Positions 9,050-18,586 of a DNA stretch of 56,705 bases are shown one piece after another; the stretch's first letter is position 1; each line of letters opens with the position of its first letter. The position numbers and the translations under genes were made by a program. The notes below the pieces were generated by a model. The model was not told the DNA's origin and did no database searches. It saw only the letters and a list, made by a program, of their open reading frames with translations. The stretch covers positions 1-56,705 of the forward strand of contig JAHEEE010000019.1 of the NCBI GenBank assembly GCA_024640845.1, read 5' to 3'. The stretch comes from Myxococcales bacterium (GTDB lineage Bacteria > Myxococcota_A > Polyangia > Polyangiales > Houyiibacteriaceae).

Positions 9050-9823
9050 ATGCAAGAGGGATTCGTCACTGCGTTGTTGTGGCTCGGGTTCGGTGGAACC
9101 CACGTAGGCTTGTCCCTCTCGCCGATCCGGAAGCGCTTGGTGCGCGCCTTCGGCGAAGGCGGGTATGTGTTTCTGTACTCGATAATCGCGATCGGCACGT
9201 TTGCTGCGCTGGTCCATTACGTCGCGCTCCATAGGTTCGACGAGCCTCAAGCCTCTCTCTTGGCGAGCGTTCCACCGGTTCGCGGCGTGCTGCTCTTGCT
9301 CTCGGTATTTGGTTTCGCACTCTTCATCACGGCAGTGCTTGCCTATCCCGGGTTTCCGATGGCTGTGTTTCGTCATCGCGCGATGCCAGCGCGCGGGGTG
9401 CAACAGATCACGCGTCATCCGTTTTTTTCTGGAATCGCGTTGTGGGCCGCAGCGCACACGTTCCTGGCTCCGTCCCGAGTTACGTTCATCTTCTTCATCG
9501 GCGTGATTGTGTTGTCCTTCGTCGGCGCGATGCATCAAGATCGCCGGCTCGTCGCAGAGCTCGGGGAGCCCTATCGGAGCTACGTTGCATCGACTTCATT
9601 TTGGCCCTTTGTTGCGGTCGCTACGCGGCGCCAGAGGATCCGTTGGAGCGAGCAACCGTGGCTTGGGTACGCGCTCGGCGTCGGCGCAAGCCTCGGTCTG
9701 TATCGCGTTCATGGTCACATCTTCGACCATGGGGGCGCGTACGTGATCGCGGTCGTATCGATCGGCTCGGTCGCGGGCATTCTCAACTCGCGCGCCCGTG
9801 CCCTACGGCAGAGGGAGCGCTGA
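9050..9823 (+). CDS. NnrU-family integral membrane protein
   Basis: The 257-residue protein has about six to seven hydrophobic helices. The diagnostic stretch ITRHPFFSGIALWAAAH matches the NnrU family, which also contains the plant 15-cis-zeta-carotene isomerase and coordinates heme through His residues. NnrU itself was found near nitric-oxide reduction genes, but no denitrification or carotenoid gene is next to it here, so the role is open. A later segment, GAMHQDRRLVAELGEPYRSY, is also typical of isoprenylcysteine-methyltransferase-like relatives. The C-terminal third (after residue 190) adds two more helices. The stop at 9821 lies only 5 bases before the amidase start, so the two genes are probably co-transcribed. 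Confidence 0.75.
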   Translation: MQEGFVTALLWLGFGGTHVGLSLSPIRKRLVRAFGEGGYVFLYSIIAIGTFAALVHYVALHRFDEPQASLLASVPPVRGVLLLLSVFGFALFITAVLAYPGFPMAVFRHRAMPARGVQQITRHPFFSGIALWAAAHTFLAPSRVTFIFFIGVIVLSFVGAMHQDRRLVAELGEPYRSYVASTSFWPFVAVATRRQRIRWSEQPWLGYALGVGASLGLYRVHGHIFDHGGAYVIAVVSIGSVAGILNSRARALRQRER

Positions 9824-9828
9824 ACGCG

Positions 9829-11316
9829 ATGTTCGCCAACTACGTGCATTACGACGGGCTCGGGCTCGCTGAGCTTCTGGCCAGAGGCGAGGTGAGGCCC
9901 CGAGAAGTCTTGGATGCTGCCATCCTTCGGGCCGAGCGGATCAACCCGGAGATCAACGCGATCGTGACACCCCTTTACGACTACGCGCACCAGCGCATCA
10001 AAGAGCCGTTGTCGGGTCCGTTCGCCGGAGTGCCGTTTCTCTTGAAAGATGCGCACCACGCACTGCGGGGGACGCCGATGAGCAACGGAAGCCGCCTCCA
10101 CAAGGGGGAGCTTTCGACCTTCGACGCCGAAATCGTCCGGCGATACCTCGCTGCCGGGGTCGTCGTCTTCGGCAAAACCAACACCCCCGAGTACAAGCTC
10201 TCGCCCCACACAATCTGCAAAGTATGGGGCGCGACCCGGAATCCCTGGGATGTCACACGCTCTGCAGGAGGGTCGAGTGGGGGTTCGGCGGCCGCCGTGG
10301 CTGCGGGCATCGTGCCGCTCGCCTCCGCCACGGATGAGGGCGGCTCGATCCGCTTGCCGGCCTCGGCATGTGGTGTCTTCGGCCTGAAGCCCACGCGTGG
10401 CCGCAATCCCATCGGGCCGGATTTCGGCTGGGAGTGCGGGGGGCAGTCGACATCCCACGTTGTCAGCCGAACCGTCCGGGACTCTGCGGCGATGCTCGAC
10501 GCGACCGCCGGTGCAGAGCCTGGTTCACCCTATGCGGCGCCTCCAGGCGATGGCTTTCTTGCCGCCACGACGCAGCATCCGGGGCAATTGCGTGTCGGCA
10601 TATCGACCGCCGGAGATGCGTTCGGCCTTCGCATGGATAGCGCGTGTGTGGAGGCGATCTCTGTTGCCGGCCGTCTTTTGCAGGGTTTGGGGCACCGGGT
10701 CGAGGAGGTCTCGCTGCCTTACGACGAGTGGGAGGTGTTCCGCACGTGGATTATTCTTGCCGCTGCCGACACGGCGGCCGTCGTCAAGAGGCTGGAGCTT
10801 CGGTATGGGCCTAAGAAGGTGCACGGAAGCCTCGAAGAGGTCGTTCGATTGTTAGCGGCGATGGGTCGGGCGATGCCCGCCGAGGTCAGCGCTAGTGCCA
10901 GTCATGAGCGGCGAGAGCTCGGAGTCAAGATGGCGAGCTTCTTCGAGAGGTACGACGTCCTGGTGATCCCAGCCTCGGGTCGGATCCCGGCTCCGCTCGA
11001 GAACGTCGAGCTCACAGGGACAGAACGTGGGCTCCTCGAGCTCTTTGGATCGCGGGCCGGGTCAAGATTGCTCCGCTTCGGCCGGGTCCGTGAGGCCGTG
11101 ATCGACGGGCAGCTCGAGAGGCTGGCGGAGCAGGTGATGCACAGGACCATGGTGGCCAACCTCAGTGGGATCCCGGCGATGTCGGTCCCGCTCCACCGGA
11201 CCGAGAACGATCTGCCAGTAGGGGTGCAGTTCCTCGGCCGCTTCGCCGACGAGGTCACGCTCTTCAAGCTGGCGGCCCAGCTCGAGCAGGCGAAACCGTG
11301 GCGTGTCCGGCGCTGA
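9829..11316 (+). CDS. Amidase-signature-family hydrolase
   Basis: The 495-residue enzyme shows the full amidase signature with a Ser-cisSer-Lys triad: Lys73 in [10 protein letters not shown], the cis-Ser in [16 protein letters not shown] (about residues 145-160) and nucleophile Ser173 in [11 protein letters not shown]. The body continues with the usual GLKPTRGR strand. Such enzymes hydrolyse carboxylic amides, and the physiological substrate is not predictable from sequence. The frame is open for 390 bases upstream, but this overlaps NnrU, and the ATG at 9829 places the protein start where amidases normally begin. The C-terminus lacks the extended tail of GatA, and no gatB or gatC is nearby, so a role in tRNA amidation is unlikely. 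Confidence 0.85.
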   Translation: MFANYVHYDGLGLAELLARGEVRPREVLDAAILRAERINPEINAIVTPLYDYAHQRIKEPLSGPFAGVPFLLKDAHHALRGTPMSNGSRLHKGELSTFDAEIVRRYLAAGVVVFGKTNTPEYKLSPHTICKVWGATRNPWDVTRSAGGSSGGSAAAVAAGIVPLASATDEGGSIRLPASACGVFGLKPTRGRNPIGPDFGWECGGQSTSHVVSRTVRDSAAMLDATAGAEPGSPYAAPPGDGFLAATTQHPGQLRVGISTAGDAFGLRMDSACVEAISVAGRLLQGLGHRVEEVSLPYDEWEVFRTWIILAAADTAAVVKRLELRYGPKKVHGSLEEVVRLLAAMGRAMPAEVSASASHERRELGVKMASFFERYDVLVIPASGRIPAPLENVELTGTERGLLELFGSRAGSRLLRFGRVREAVIDGQLERLAEQVMHRTMVANLSGIPAMSVPLHRTENDLPVGVQFLGRFADEVTLFKLAAQLEQAKPWRVRR

Positions 11317-11336
11317 AGTCGCTCAACCGTCTACTG

Positions 11337-12959
11337 TCAGAATACGAGCTGGAGTTGCAGGCCGCAGCCCATTCCATTGCGGCGACCCGCGGTCCAGAGT
11401 TGGGTTTCCCACGCGACTTCAGCAACGACCTTGAGGCTGCGGCCGATGACGTACGAAGTGCCCGCCAGCGCCAGCCGTTGGCTCATCGTCTGGTCTCCGT
11501 TGTTGCCGTACTGCTCCATCGCCTGAGCCGGATCGGAGGCGTTCATGATCTGAAACTGCCCGTAGCTCCGGGAGTCGCTACGCAGCCATGGCGTGAGGTA
11601 AACGATGTTGTAGCGAAGCGCGATCTCCCATGTGAGATTGAAGCGGTATCCGGTCTCGGCCATGAGACCGACGGGGCCGAAGAGTATCTTTCCGCCTTCC
11701 CAGGGTGGGAACCAGGCCAAGTAGTTGACGACGTTGATGTGCACGCCACGGATCTTGCCAAGCCACTCGACCTGCAGACGAAGAGCAAGGTCCTCTGCGG
11801 GGGTCGGCCGCGCATCCCAAGAGATGCCAGCCCCTAGGCTGTGCCGAAGATCGGCCGAGCGGAGCTCGTCGCTGTTGGTATCCGTATTGATGTTTCCGAA
11901 GTTCTTCGCGAAACGTCCGGTCAGCTCCGGGTGAAACTCCGAGAGCACTTCGCCGTCCCCAAGGTTGGATGGATTGGTTGGAACGTTGCCGTAAACCTCA
12001 ATGAGGCCCACCGCGAACGTCGCTCGGGCGTTCACCCCGCTGAAGATTCCGAAGGCGTATTCCAGGTCCGCGAATCCGCCCGATGCCAACATCTCGGCTC
12101 CGATTTGACGCTCGGATCCGAACATTCGGGCCGTTGGAGGCCAATCTATGAACGTGAGCGCCGCAAACGACTGCGCGCGATAGCGATCATACGGGATTTT
12201 GAACTGTCCGATGCGGAACGTCGCAAACTTGAAGCGTGTGAACGCGAACCACATGTCGAGGACCTCGAACGAGCTCGGCGTGAGGTTGATCTGAAAGCGA
12301 CTACGAATGCGTCCCTCGACGAAGGAGCTCGAGAGAATCAGTCGGAGGCGGCGCCACCGCAAGACTTCGGTCGACTCTTTCTCTAGACCGGCGCCCTCGA
12401 AATCTTGGAGGTAGTTGAATTCCAACTGGCTCGCGAAGCCAATGCCAAGGAAGTCGTCCCCCTTTCCGAAGCGGATCCGAACGGGTCCCAACCGAGTCGG
12501 CAGGCGGCGGGCTCCGGGAGCCTCCGCCTCGGCTTCGGCAAGCGTGGTCGTGCTGGGCTCGGATCCCATGCTCTCTTCGGGTTGGGTCACGGTTTCCGGG
12601 TTGGTCGCGCCGCTTTCTGCGGCGACCTCGAGCGTGCGCTTGCTGTGCTCCTCTTGCGCCTTCTCTCCTTCGAGCTGGGCCTCGAGGCAGTCGAGGTCAC
12701 ATTCCTCCTCGTCGACCTGCGTGGCTGGTCCACTCTCCGAGGCAGCCTTTCCTTCGGTCAGTGAGGGCTCCCCGCCGAGCTGTTCGTTGTCGGCCTTCTC
12801 GCCCTGGCGGCTGATGAAGGGCTGGCGTTCCTGGCGCTCTTCTCTTCGAGGGACCCCGGCGTCGGCACCGGGTGCGCTTGCGTCCGAATCCTGTGCCGAG
12901 CCCCAAGAGGCATTTCCGAGCACAATGGCCAGAATCACTGCTGGCCCTCGACCACGCAT
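11337..12959 (-). CDS. Outer-membrane beta-barrel porin (phosphate-selective porin O/P type)
   Basis: The 540-residue protein has a signal peptide ending near SWGSAQD and then about 140 residues of acidic, low-complexity Glu/Ser/Ala text with a Cys pair (ECDLDC). A C-terminal domain of about 370 residues alternates short amphipathic strands, for example RFQINLTPSSFEVLDMWFAF and FRIGQFKIPYDRYRAQSFAA. It ends in LQLQLVF, a terminal Phe being the usual mark for outer-membrane barrel insertion. The IGQFKIPYDRYRAQS pattern is characteristic of OprO/OprP-type barrels. The solute is unknown. The gene lies 59 bases downstream of fdhC on the same strand, so a read-through transcript from the formate dehydrogenase operon is possible. 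Confidence 0.75.
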   Translation of the reverse strand: MRGRGPAVILAIVLGNASWGSAQDSDASAPGADAGVPRREERQERQPFISRQGEKADNEQLGGEPSLTEGKAASESGPATQVDEEECDLDCLEAQLEGEKAQEEHSKRTLEVAAESGATNPETVTQPEESMGSEPSTTTLAEAEAEAPGARRLPTRLGPVRIRFGKGDDFLGIGFASQLEFNYLQDFEGAGLEKESTEVLRWRRLRLILSSSFVEGRIRSRFQINLTPSSFEVLDMWFAFTRFKFATFRIGQFKIPYDRYRAQSFAALTFIDWPPTARMFGSERQIGAEMLASGGFADLEYAFGIFSGVNARATFAVGLIEVYGNVPTNPSNLGDGEVLSEFHPELTGRFAKNFGNINTDTNSDELRSADLRHSLGAGISWDARPTPAEDLALRLQVEWLGKIRGVHINVVNYLAWFPPWEGGKILFGPVGLMAETGYRFNLTWEIALRYNIVYLTPWLRSDSRSYGQFQIMNASDPAQAMEQYGNNGDQTMSQRLALAGTSYVIGRSLKVVAEVAWETQLWTAGRRNGMGCGLQLQLVF

Positions 12960-13018
12960 TGGCCGGAGGATGCCATCTCCTCGAGGAAGTTACTAGCCTG
13001 TGTTGCTTGGATCCTTCG

Positions 13019-14059
13019 CTAGCTCACGCGGGCCGAGCCCGCGTCCGGTTCTGCTTTGGTCCCTCGGCTAGCCATGATCTCGTCGTACCAAACGTCGTGA
13101 TGCAGCTCCGCCCAGCGTTCGTCCACCTCACCGCCCACCATGGCTTCGAGCGTACCCTCGTTGCCGATGGTCGCGAGGTACATGTGCACCAAGGAAAAGC
13201 AGATCAGACCGATTGCGGAAGCGATGTGGAAAAGACTGGACAACTGCATGGTAGATCGCGACCACTCAAAATTCGGTGTTAGTAAGAAGAGGCCTGACGC
13301 GACCACCACCAGGCCGGCGACGGAGAGAAACCAGTACCAGACCTTTTCGCCCGCGTTGTTGAAGCCCGCGGGCACGTGCTCACGAGTCAAGTACCCGCCA
13401 ACCTTCTTGAACCATTCCAAATCATAGGACGTGAAAAAGTTGTATTTCATCCAAGCGACTACGGTCAGCAGCAAGAACGCGATGAAAAAAGGAGAGGCGT
13501 AATCATGGACCGGCTTTGAAACGGCTGCGACGGCCCCAAAGGCTTCCTTGCCCACCAAGGGCATCAGCACGTATCTCCCGAACAAGAGCCCTAGTCCCGT
13601 CAAGGCCAGCAGCAGGAAACTGACGGTCAGCCCCCAATGGATGAACCGGTCGAAGGCCGACCAGCGCTTGATCGTCCTGCCTGTGCGGTGATCCAGCTTC
13701 CATGTCCCTTTGAAGATCTGGAGCAAACCCAGCGCAAGCACTACGCCAGCCATGAGCCATGCGCCGATGGTGGAGGCGGGTCCGTTGCGGAGCTCTTGCC
13801 AGGTCTCACCGCCGTCTTGAATCAGCACGTTGGCTTCGGGACCAGTGACGGCCGAATAGCCTTGCGCGCCATGGCGCACCTCTCTCCAATACTCCGCACG
13901 CGGATTCTGCGAAGCCTCACGAGCCTTCTCCTGGTCGCTTGCCTCGGCTCCAGCGGACGATTCGGTCAACGTGACAGAAAGAGCGATAGGCGCGGTGACA
14001 ACGATCCACCCTCCGAGAACGAGCGCGAGCCAACTTCTTCGCCGCCGCTCAGATTTCAT
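13019..14059 (-). CDS. fdhC: Formate dehydrogenase cytochrome b subunit
   Basis: FdhC is the membrane anchor that takes electrons from FdhB and reduces quinone through two b hemes. Of its 346 residues, 1-30 form a hydrophobic N-terminal signal or anchor, residues 35-95 are a periplasmic extension, and four core membrane helices follow. Likely heme ligands are His141 (FDRFIHWG), His185 (KPVHDY), His278 (LFHIAS) and His292 (LVHMYL). The periplasmic extension is longer than in E. coli FdnI, as in Wolinella- or Rhodobacter-type subunits. Start at 14059 is chosen because it overlaps the fdhB stop by 11 bases and the basic KSERRRRSW begins directly. A GTG-type start 24 bases earlier is possible. 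It is the last enzyme subunit gene in the operon. Confidence 0.9.
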   Translation of the reverse strand: MKSERRRRSWLALVLGGWIVVTAPIALSVTLTESSAGAEASDQEKAREASQNPRAEYWREVRHGAQGYSAVTGPEANVLIQDGGETWQELRNGPASTIGAWLMAGVVLALGLLQIFKGTWKLDHRTGRTIKRWSAFDRFIHWGLTVSFLLLALTGLGLLFGRYVLMPLVGKEAFGAVAAVSKPVHDYASPFFIAFLLLTVVAWMKYNFFTSYDLEWFKKVGGYLTREHVPAGFNNAGEKVWYWFLSVAGLVVVASGLFLLTPNFEWSRSTMQLSSLFHIASAIGLICFSLVHMYLATIGNEGTLEAMVGGEVDERWAELHHDVWYDEIMASRGTKAEPDAGSARVS

Positions 14060-14648
14060 GGCTGCCGTCCTTGTAGGCGACATCCCAGCCCCAGGTGTCA
14101 GGACGCGTGTTGCGCCTCATGCTGCGCTCCCGGAAGATATCAGCGACCTCATCGCCATCGCCCGCGAGCAGGGCCTTGGTGGCACACATCTCCGCGCACA
14201 AGGGCAACTTGCCTTCAGAGACACGGTTATGGCCGTATTTCTCGAGCTCCGCCTGGGAGCCGTCTTCTTCGGGCCCGCCAGCGCAGAACGTGCATTTGTC
14301 CATCTTGCCGCGTGTCGCGAAGGCGTCCTGCTGCGGGAACTGCGGCGCGCCGAACGGACAGGCGTAGAAGCAGTAGCCGCAGCCAATGCAAATGTCCTTG
14401 TCGTGCAACACGATGCCGTCATCGGTGGTGTAGAAGCAGTCCACCGGGCAGACCGCCGCGCACGGCGCGTCCGAGCAGTGCATGCAAGCGACCGAGATTG
14501 ATCTCTCGCCCGGCTCACCGTCGCCGAGCGTCACCACGCGGCGGCGGTTGATGCCCCACGGCACCTCGTTCTCGTTCTTGCAGGCGGTCACGCAGCCATT
14601 GCATTCGATGCAGCGCTCGGCGTCACAGAGAAACTTCATTCTTGCCAT
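14049..14648 (-). CDS. fdhB: Formate dehydrogenase iron-sulfur subunit
   Basis: FdhB wires FdhA to the cytochrome b subunit. Its 199 residues hold four ferredoxin-type clusters visible as Cys groups: Cys13/16/19/23 (CIECNGC), Cys55/58/63/67 (CMHCSDAPC), Cys87/90/93/97 (CIGCGYC) and Cys119/122/151/155, whose last pair lies in LPLCAEMC. Unlike E. coli FdnH there is no C-terminal membrane helix, so docking must rely on FdhA and FdhC. A Shine-Dalgarno AGGAGT precedes the ATG at 14648. The stop at 14049 overlaps the fdhC start. It follows fdhA by 13 bases, consistent with one operon and a fixed subunit ratio. Confidence 0.95.
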   Translation of the reverse strand: MARMKFLCDAERCIECNGCVTACKNENEVPWGINRRRVVTLGDGEPGERSISVACMHCSDAPCAAVCPVDCFYTTDDGIVLHDKDICIGCGYCFYACPFGAPQFPQQDAFATRGKMDKCTFCAGGPEEDGSQAELEKYGHNRVSEGKLPLCAEMCATKALLAGDGDEVADIFRERSMRRNTRPDTWGWDVAYKDGSHEI

Positions 14649-14661
14649 GGCGTTCAGACTC

Positions 14662-17553
14662 CTATGCTGGGATAATGCGACAAAGGCTGCACTTGGTTTC
14701 CTGCATCGCGGTCACCGAGTCGTAGCCATAGGTGAAAACAGTGTTGGCGGCCTCGCCGCGAACATAGGGCTCGGTCCCCTGCGGATATTTGTCGATGAGG
14801 TCCTTGCCCTCGTACCAGCCACCAAAGTGGAAGGGGGTGAACACGACACCGCGCGCAACCCTACGGGTCACCATGGCCTTGACCTTGATGCGCCCACCTT
14901 CTGGGCCTTCCACCCATATGTCGCTGCCGTCTCGAATGCCGTGGTCATTCGCGTCCGCGGGGTTGATCTCGGCGAACATGTTTTGCTGTAGCTCGGCGAG
15001 CCACGGGTTGGAGCGGGTCTCTTCGCCGCCCCCTTCATATTCTACCAAGCGCCCACTGGTGTGAATCAGCGGGTATTTCTCGGAATAGTCTGTCGCCTGT
15101 ATCGACGCATAGCGGGTCGGTAGGCGCCAGAAGCTCTTGCGGTCCTCGTAGGTCGGGTACTTCTCGACCAGATCCCGGCGAGTCGTGTACAGAGGCTCGC
15201 GATGCACCGGAATCGGGTCCGGAAAAGTCCAGACGTTGCATCGGGCCTTCGCGTTGCCGAACGGAGAGCAGTTGTGCTTGATTGCGACCCGCTGAATGCC
15301 GCCCGATAGGTCGGTCTTCCAGTTCTTGCCTTCGGCGGCTTTCTTCTCCTCGGCCGTGAGGTCATCCCACCAACCAAGTTGCTTGAGGAGGTCCGCTGTG
15401 AACTCGGGATAACCGTCTTTGATGCCGGAGTCCTTGCCCCAGGAACCCTCGGCGAGGAGGTTGACCCCTTCGTGCTCGACACCGAAGCGGGCCCGGAAGG
15501 TGAGGCCCCCTTCGGCCACCGTCTTGCTCGTGTCGTACAACACCGGAGTGCCCGGGTGCTTCATTTCAGGCGTGCCCCAGCAAGGCCAGGGCAAACCGTA
15601 GTAATCACCATCGCAGGGGCCACCCTCGGCCTTGAGCGTGGTGATGTTGAACGTGTGCCGATTCTGAGCGTGCAGCTTGAGGCGTTCCGGGCTTTGACCC
15701 GTGTAGCCAATGGTCCAGGAGCCGCGATTGATCTCGCGTAGGATGTCTTCGATGAGCGGCTCGTCCTCGTTGACCTCGATGTTCTTGGTCAGTTGTTCGG
15801 CGAAGCCCAGCTTCTTTGCAAACTTGTACAGGATGACATGATCGGGCAGCGATTCGAAGAGTGGCTCGATGACCTTCTCTCGCCATTGGAGGGACCGGTT
15901 CGACGCGGTGAGCGAACCGTAGGTTTCAAACTGGGTCGAAGCCGGCAGCAGGTACATGTTGTCCTTGCGGTCCGGAAGCACGGCTGAATGAGTGGGGTAT
16001 GGGTCGACCACGACCAGCAGGTCCACGATTTCCATGGCCTTTTTCATCTCGGGCTGGCGCGTCTGGCTATTGGGCGCATGCCCCCAGAGGAACATCGCGC
16101 GGATGTTGTCCTTCTGCGCGATGTTTTCCTTGTCTTCGAGAACCCCGTCGATCCATCGGGAGACGGGAATGCCGAAGGTGTTCATCGCGCTGACCGGCGC
16201 GCCACCCACTTCCTCGTAGCTTTCCGGATCGAAGCGGCTCTTAACCCATTCGAAGTCGAGGTCCCAAACCTCGGACCAATGGCGCCAAGCGCCCTCGGAC
16301 AGGCCGTAGTAACAGGGCAGCGTGTTGGCAAGCACGCCAAGATCGGTCGCGCCCTGAACGTTGTCGTGACCGCGAAAGATGTTGGCGCCACCGCCCGATA
16401 CCCCAATGTTGCCGAGTGCCAGCTGGAGCGCGCAGTAGATGCGGGTGTTGTTGTTGCCAATCGTGTGCTGAGTGCCACCCATGCACCAGACGATCGTGCC
16501 AGGCCGATTCTCAGCCATCGTCTGTGCCGCTAGCTTCACCTGGGCCTCGGGTGCCCCGGTGACGTCTTCCACGACCGCGGGCGGCCAGTTCGCCGCCTCC
16601 TCGCGGATCTTGTCCATGCCATAGACGCGCGTGCGAATGTACTCTTTGTCCTCCCAGCCGTTTTCGAAGATGTGCCACAACATGCCGTAAATGAATGGCG
16701 TGTCGCTGCCGGGGCGGATACGCACGAACTGGTCTGCATGGGCGGCGGTTCGCGTGAAACGGGGATCCACGACGATCATTTTGGCGCCGTTCTCCTTGCC
16801 CTTGAGGATATGCAGCAACGACACCGGATGCGCTTCAGTGGGGTTGGAGCCAATGAACAGCATGGCTTTGCAGTTGTGCATGTCGTTGTAGGAGTTCGTC
16901 ATCGCCCCGTATCCCCAGGTGTTCGCCACGCCGGCGACAGTGGTCGAGTGACAGATGCGCGCCTGGTGGTCGACGTTGTTCGTGCCCCACATCGCAGCGA
17001 ACTTGCGGAAGAGATATGCTTGCTCGTTGTTGAACTTGGCCGAGCCCATCCACATCGCGCAGTCGGGCCCGGACTCCTTGCGCATCTTGAGCAGTTGATC
17101 ACCGATATCTTCGATCGCCGCGTCCCAGCTGACGCGTTGCCATTGGCCGCCCACGAGCTTCATCGGGTATTTGAGGCGCCTTTCGCCATGGCCATGCTCG
17201 CGAAGCGCCGCGCCCTTGGCGCAGTGCGCACCGCTATTGAGCGGTGAATCAAAATCCGGTTGTTGCCGCGTCCATACACCATTGCGCACTTCGGCCAGCG
17301 CGCCGCAGCCGACTGAGCAGTGCGAGCAGATCGTGCGCTTCGTGACGGTCTCTCCGGACTCGGCGGTCGCCTTCTGATCGGCGCGTGCCCGCCGCACCAT
17401 CGTATGGGCTAGCCCTGTCGCAATCGCACCGCCTCCGAGTGTCAAACCAGTCCGCTGCATGAAGGCGCGGCGGTTGATCGCTTTTCCGAGCGTTCCTTCC
17501 GGTGGGGCGTCTGGGGTGGGTCTGGGATGCTTGCTGGTCTTGGTGAGTTTCAC
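14662..17553 (-). CDS. fdhA: Formate dehydrogenase catalytic (Mo/W-bis-PGD) subunit, Cys type
   Basis: FdhA oxidises formate to CO2 at a bis-pterin molybdenum or tungsten centre. The 963-residue protein starts with a Tat signal (INRRAFMQRTGLTLGGGAI, residues 26-44), predicting export of the folded enzyme to the periplasm. A [4Fe-4S] site follows: Cys76, Cys79, Cys83 and Cys111. The metal ligand is Cys201 followed by His202 in QARICHSTTVAG, the position that is selenocysteine in E. coli FdnG, so no Sec machinery is needed. No in-frame TGA is found. The C-terminal cofactor-closing domain reaches the last residue (CSLCRIIPA). The start is a GTG at 17553 with a GGGAGA Shine-Dalgarno. Tungsten rather than molybdenum is suggested only by the adjacent tupABC genes. 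Confidence 0.96.
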   Translation of the reverse strand: MKLTKTSKHPRPTPDAPPEGTLGKAINRRAFMQRTGLTLGGGAIATGLAHTMVRRARADQKATAESGETVTKRTICSHCSVGCGALAEVRNGVWTRQQPDFDSPLNSGAHCAKGAALREHGHGERRLKYPMKLVGGQWQRVSWDAAIEDIGDQLLKMRKESGPDCAMWMGSAKFNNEQAYLFRKFAAMWGTNNVDHQARICHSTTVAGVANTWGYGAMTNSYNDMHNCKAMLFIGSNPTEAHPVSLLHILKGKENGAKMIVVDPRFTRTAAHADQFVRIRPGSDTPFIYGMLWHIFENGWEDKEYIRTRVYGMDKIREEAANWPPAVVEDVTGAPEAQVKLAAQTMAENRPGTIVWCMGGTQHTIGNNNTRIYCALQLALGNIGVSGGGANIFRGHDNVQGATDLGVLANTLPCYYGLSEGAWRHWSEVWDLDFEWVKSRFDPESYEEVGGAPVSAMNTFGIPVSRWIDGVLEDKENIAQKDNIRAMFLWGHAPNSQTRQPEMKKAMEIVDLLVVVDPYPTHSAVLPDRKDNMYLLPASTQFETYGSLTASNRSLQWREKVIEPLFESLPDHVILYKFAKKLGFAEQLTKNIEVNEDEPLIEDILREINRGSWTIGYTGQSPERLKLHAQNRHTFNITTLKAEGGPCDGDYYGLPWPCWGTPEMKHPGTPVLYDTSKTVAEGGLTFRARFGVEHEGVNLLAEGSWGKDSGIKDGYPEFTADLLKQLGWWDDLTAEEKKAAEGKNWKTDLSGGIQRVAIKHNCSPFGNAKARCNVWTFPDPIPVHREPLYTTRRDLVEKYPTYEDRKSFWRLPTRYASIQATDYSEKYPLIHTSGRLVEYEGGGEETRSNPWLAELQQNMFAEINPADANDHGIRDGSDIWVEGPEGGRIKVKAMVTRRVARGVVFTPFHFGGWYEGKDLIDKYPQGTEPYVRGEAANTVFTYGYDSVTAMQETKCSLCRIIPA

Positions 17554-17608
17554 GGCGAGGTCTCCCTATCGTGTAGCCGCCCGAGTTCCGGACGTTGAAG
17601 GATAAGAA

Positions 17609-17809
17609 TCAGAGTCTGGCGGTTTCGTAATAGCGGCGAATGTGAGCCGTTTCCCGGTAGCCCCCCTGCGGGCTGTCGGGTGCAGCCGACGATTTGCCTT
17701 CCTTAGTGGTCTTGCAGGCGGCGCCGACTGCCGCCGTAGCGCCTGCGGCGACTACGGCACTGAGAAACTGGCGCCTTTCGAGGCGTTTGGTGGTCTTTTG
17801 TTCTTTCAC
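17609..17809 (-). CDS. Small Tat-signal protein of formate dehydrogenase regions
   Basis: The 66-residue product is almost only a Tat signal: KRLERRQFLSAVVAAGATAA, followed by a Cys (GAACKTT) and a short hydrophilic tail ending in RRYYETARL. Small proteins of this layout are conserved just upstream of fdhA in many Proteobacteria and are named formate dehydrogenase region TAT target proteins. Their job is unknown; a helper that escorts FdhA or stabilises the complex is a reasonable guess. The GTG at 17809 is taken as start because it overlaps the torD-like stop (GTGA) and sits 7 bases after a GGAG. A longer upstream frame would run inside that chaperone gene and is not used. Confidence 0.8.
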   Translation of the reverse strand: MKEQKTTKRLERRQFLSAVVAAGATAAVGAACKTTKEGKSSAAPDSPQGGYRETAHIRRYYETARL

Positions 17810-18447
17810 GAGGCTGCTCCTACGCCGAGATAACGGCCTTCGATTTCCATCAGCTCCCGGCCCAGCGTGCCAACCGCCTGATAGAAGCGGGCGGAAGGCG
17901 CGTTCGCCAAGTCGGTAAACAAAGTCTGCATCCACGGTGCGATGTGCCGGCCGAAAAACTCACGCTGCTCTTCCAGCGCGTCCGGTGCTGCGTCCGCAAC
18001 GATCGAGGCCATGACTTCGCAAACAGCGGCAGCGTGATCTTCGGGTTCGCATACCCCAGGGCGTCGCTCAAAACCCAATCGGGTCAGGTCATCGCGCAGA
18101 TCGGCAAGCGGGCGGTCGTTCAGGTAACCGGTGAGATATCGCGAGGCATACGGAACAATCTCGCCGGAACCAAGACCGATGAACAGAGCGTGATATTCGC
18201 GGGCGAGCTCTCGAGGAGCCGCGTGGATCGCAGCTTCACGCAAGGCGCCCCAAGCCGGCGCGAGACTCCCGTTTTCCTCGTTCGGGGTTTCGCCGTTGGT
18301 GCGTGCGATTTCGCGCAGGCGCCCGAGCGTGTCTTCCGTGGGCGCCGCGGCGAGCAGGTGTGCGAGCAGGCTGTACGCATTTGCCCGCAACGCTTGATAG
18401 CCATTCCCATCGATCGCGGCTTCCAAGGTGTCCATTTGAGCAGTCAC
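17806..18447 (-). CDS. TorD/DmsD-family redox-enzyme maturation chaperone
   Basis: This all-helical protein belongs to the TorD family, which binds the Tat signal of a molybdoenzyme and holds it back until the cofactor is inserted. Visible family marks are the N-terminal helix YQALRANAYSLLAHLLAAAP and the segment AREYHALFIGLGSGEIVPYA, which holds the family EYHxLFxG...PYAS pattern. A C-terminal helix pair includes FGRHIAPWMQTLFTDLA. Its client should be FdhA, three genes on. The start is uncertain: the GTG at 18447 has a weak GGAG upstream and gives 213 residues, a usual length. A GTG at 18543 would add 32 residues without homology-like features, and an ATG at 18435 is also possible. Confidence 0.85.
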   Translation of the reverse strand: MTAQMDTLEAAIDGNGYQALRANAYSLLAHLLAAAPTEDTLGRLREIARTNGETPNEENGSLAPAWGALREAAIHAAPRELAREYHALFIGLGSGEIVPYASRYLTGYLNDRPLADLRDDLTRLGFERRPGVCEPEDHAAAVCEVMASIVADAAPDALEEQREFFGRHIAPWMQTLFTDLANAPSARFYQAVGTLGRELMEIEGRYLGVGAAS

Positions 18448-18586
18448 GATTGCTTGCTCCGACTGGCGCTCGAAACCAGAGTCACCCTCACAGCCGGAGT
18501 CTACGTCTTTCTGCCGTCGACGAATAGGGCCGATGTGGCTCACCCTAGAGGGTGCAGGGACGGCTTCAGCCCCGGGATCCGCGGCC

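Noticed and set aside
8546-9538. 330-codon minus-strand frame over CBS and NnrU genes
   Set aside because: Both genes on the plus strand show family motifs; the frame spans their border and has no start site or domain.
16945-16960. Possible selenocysteine codon in fdhA
   Set aside because: The active-site codon encodes Cys201 (TGC), and the frame has no in-frame TGA before its true stop.
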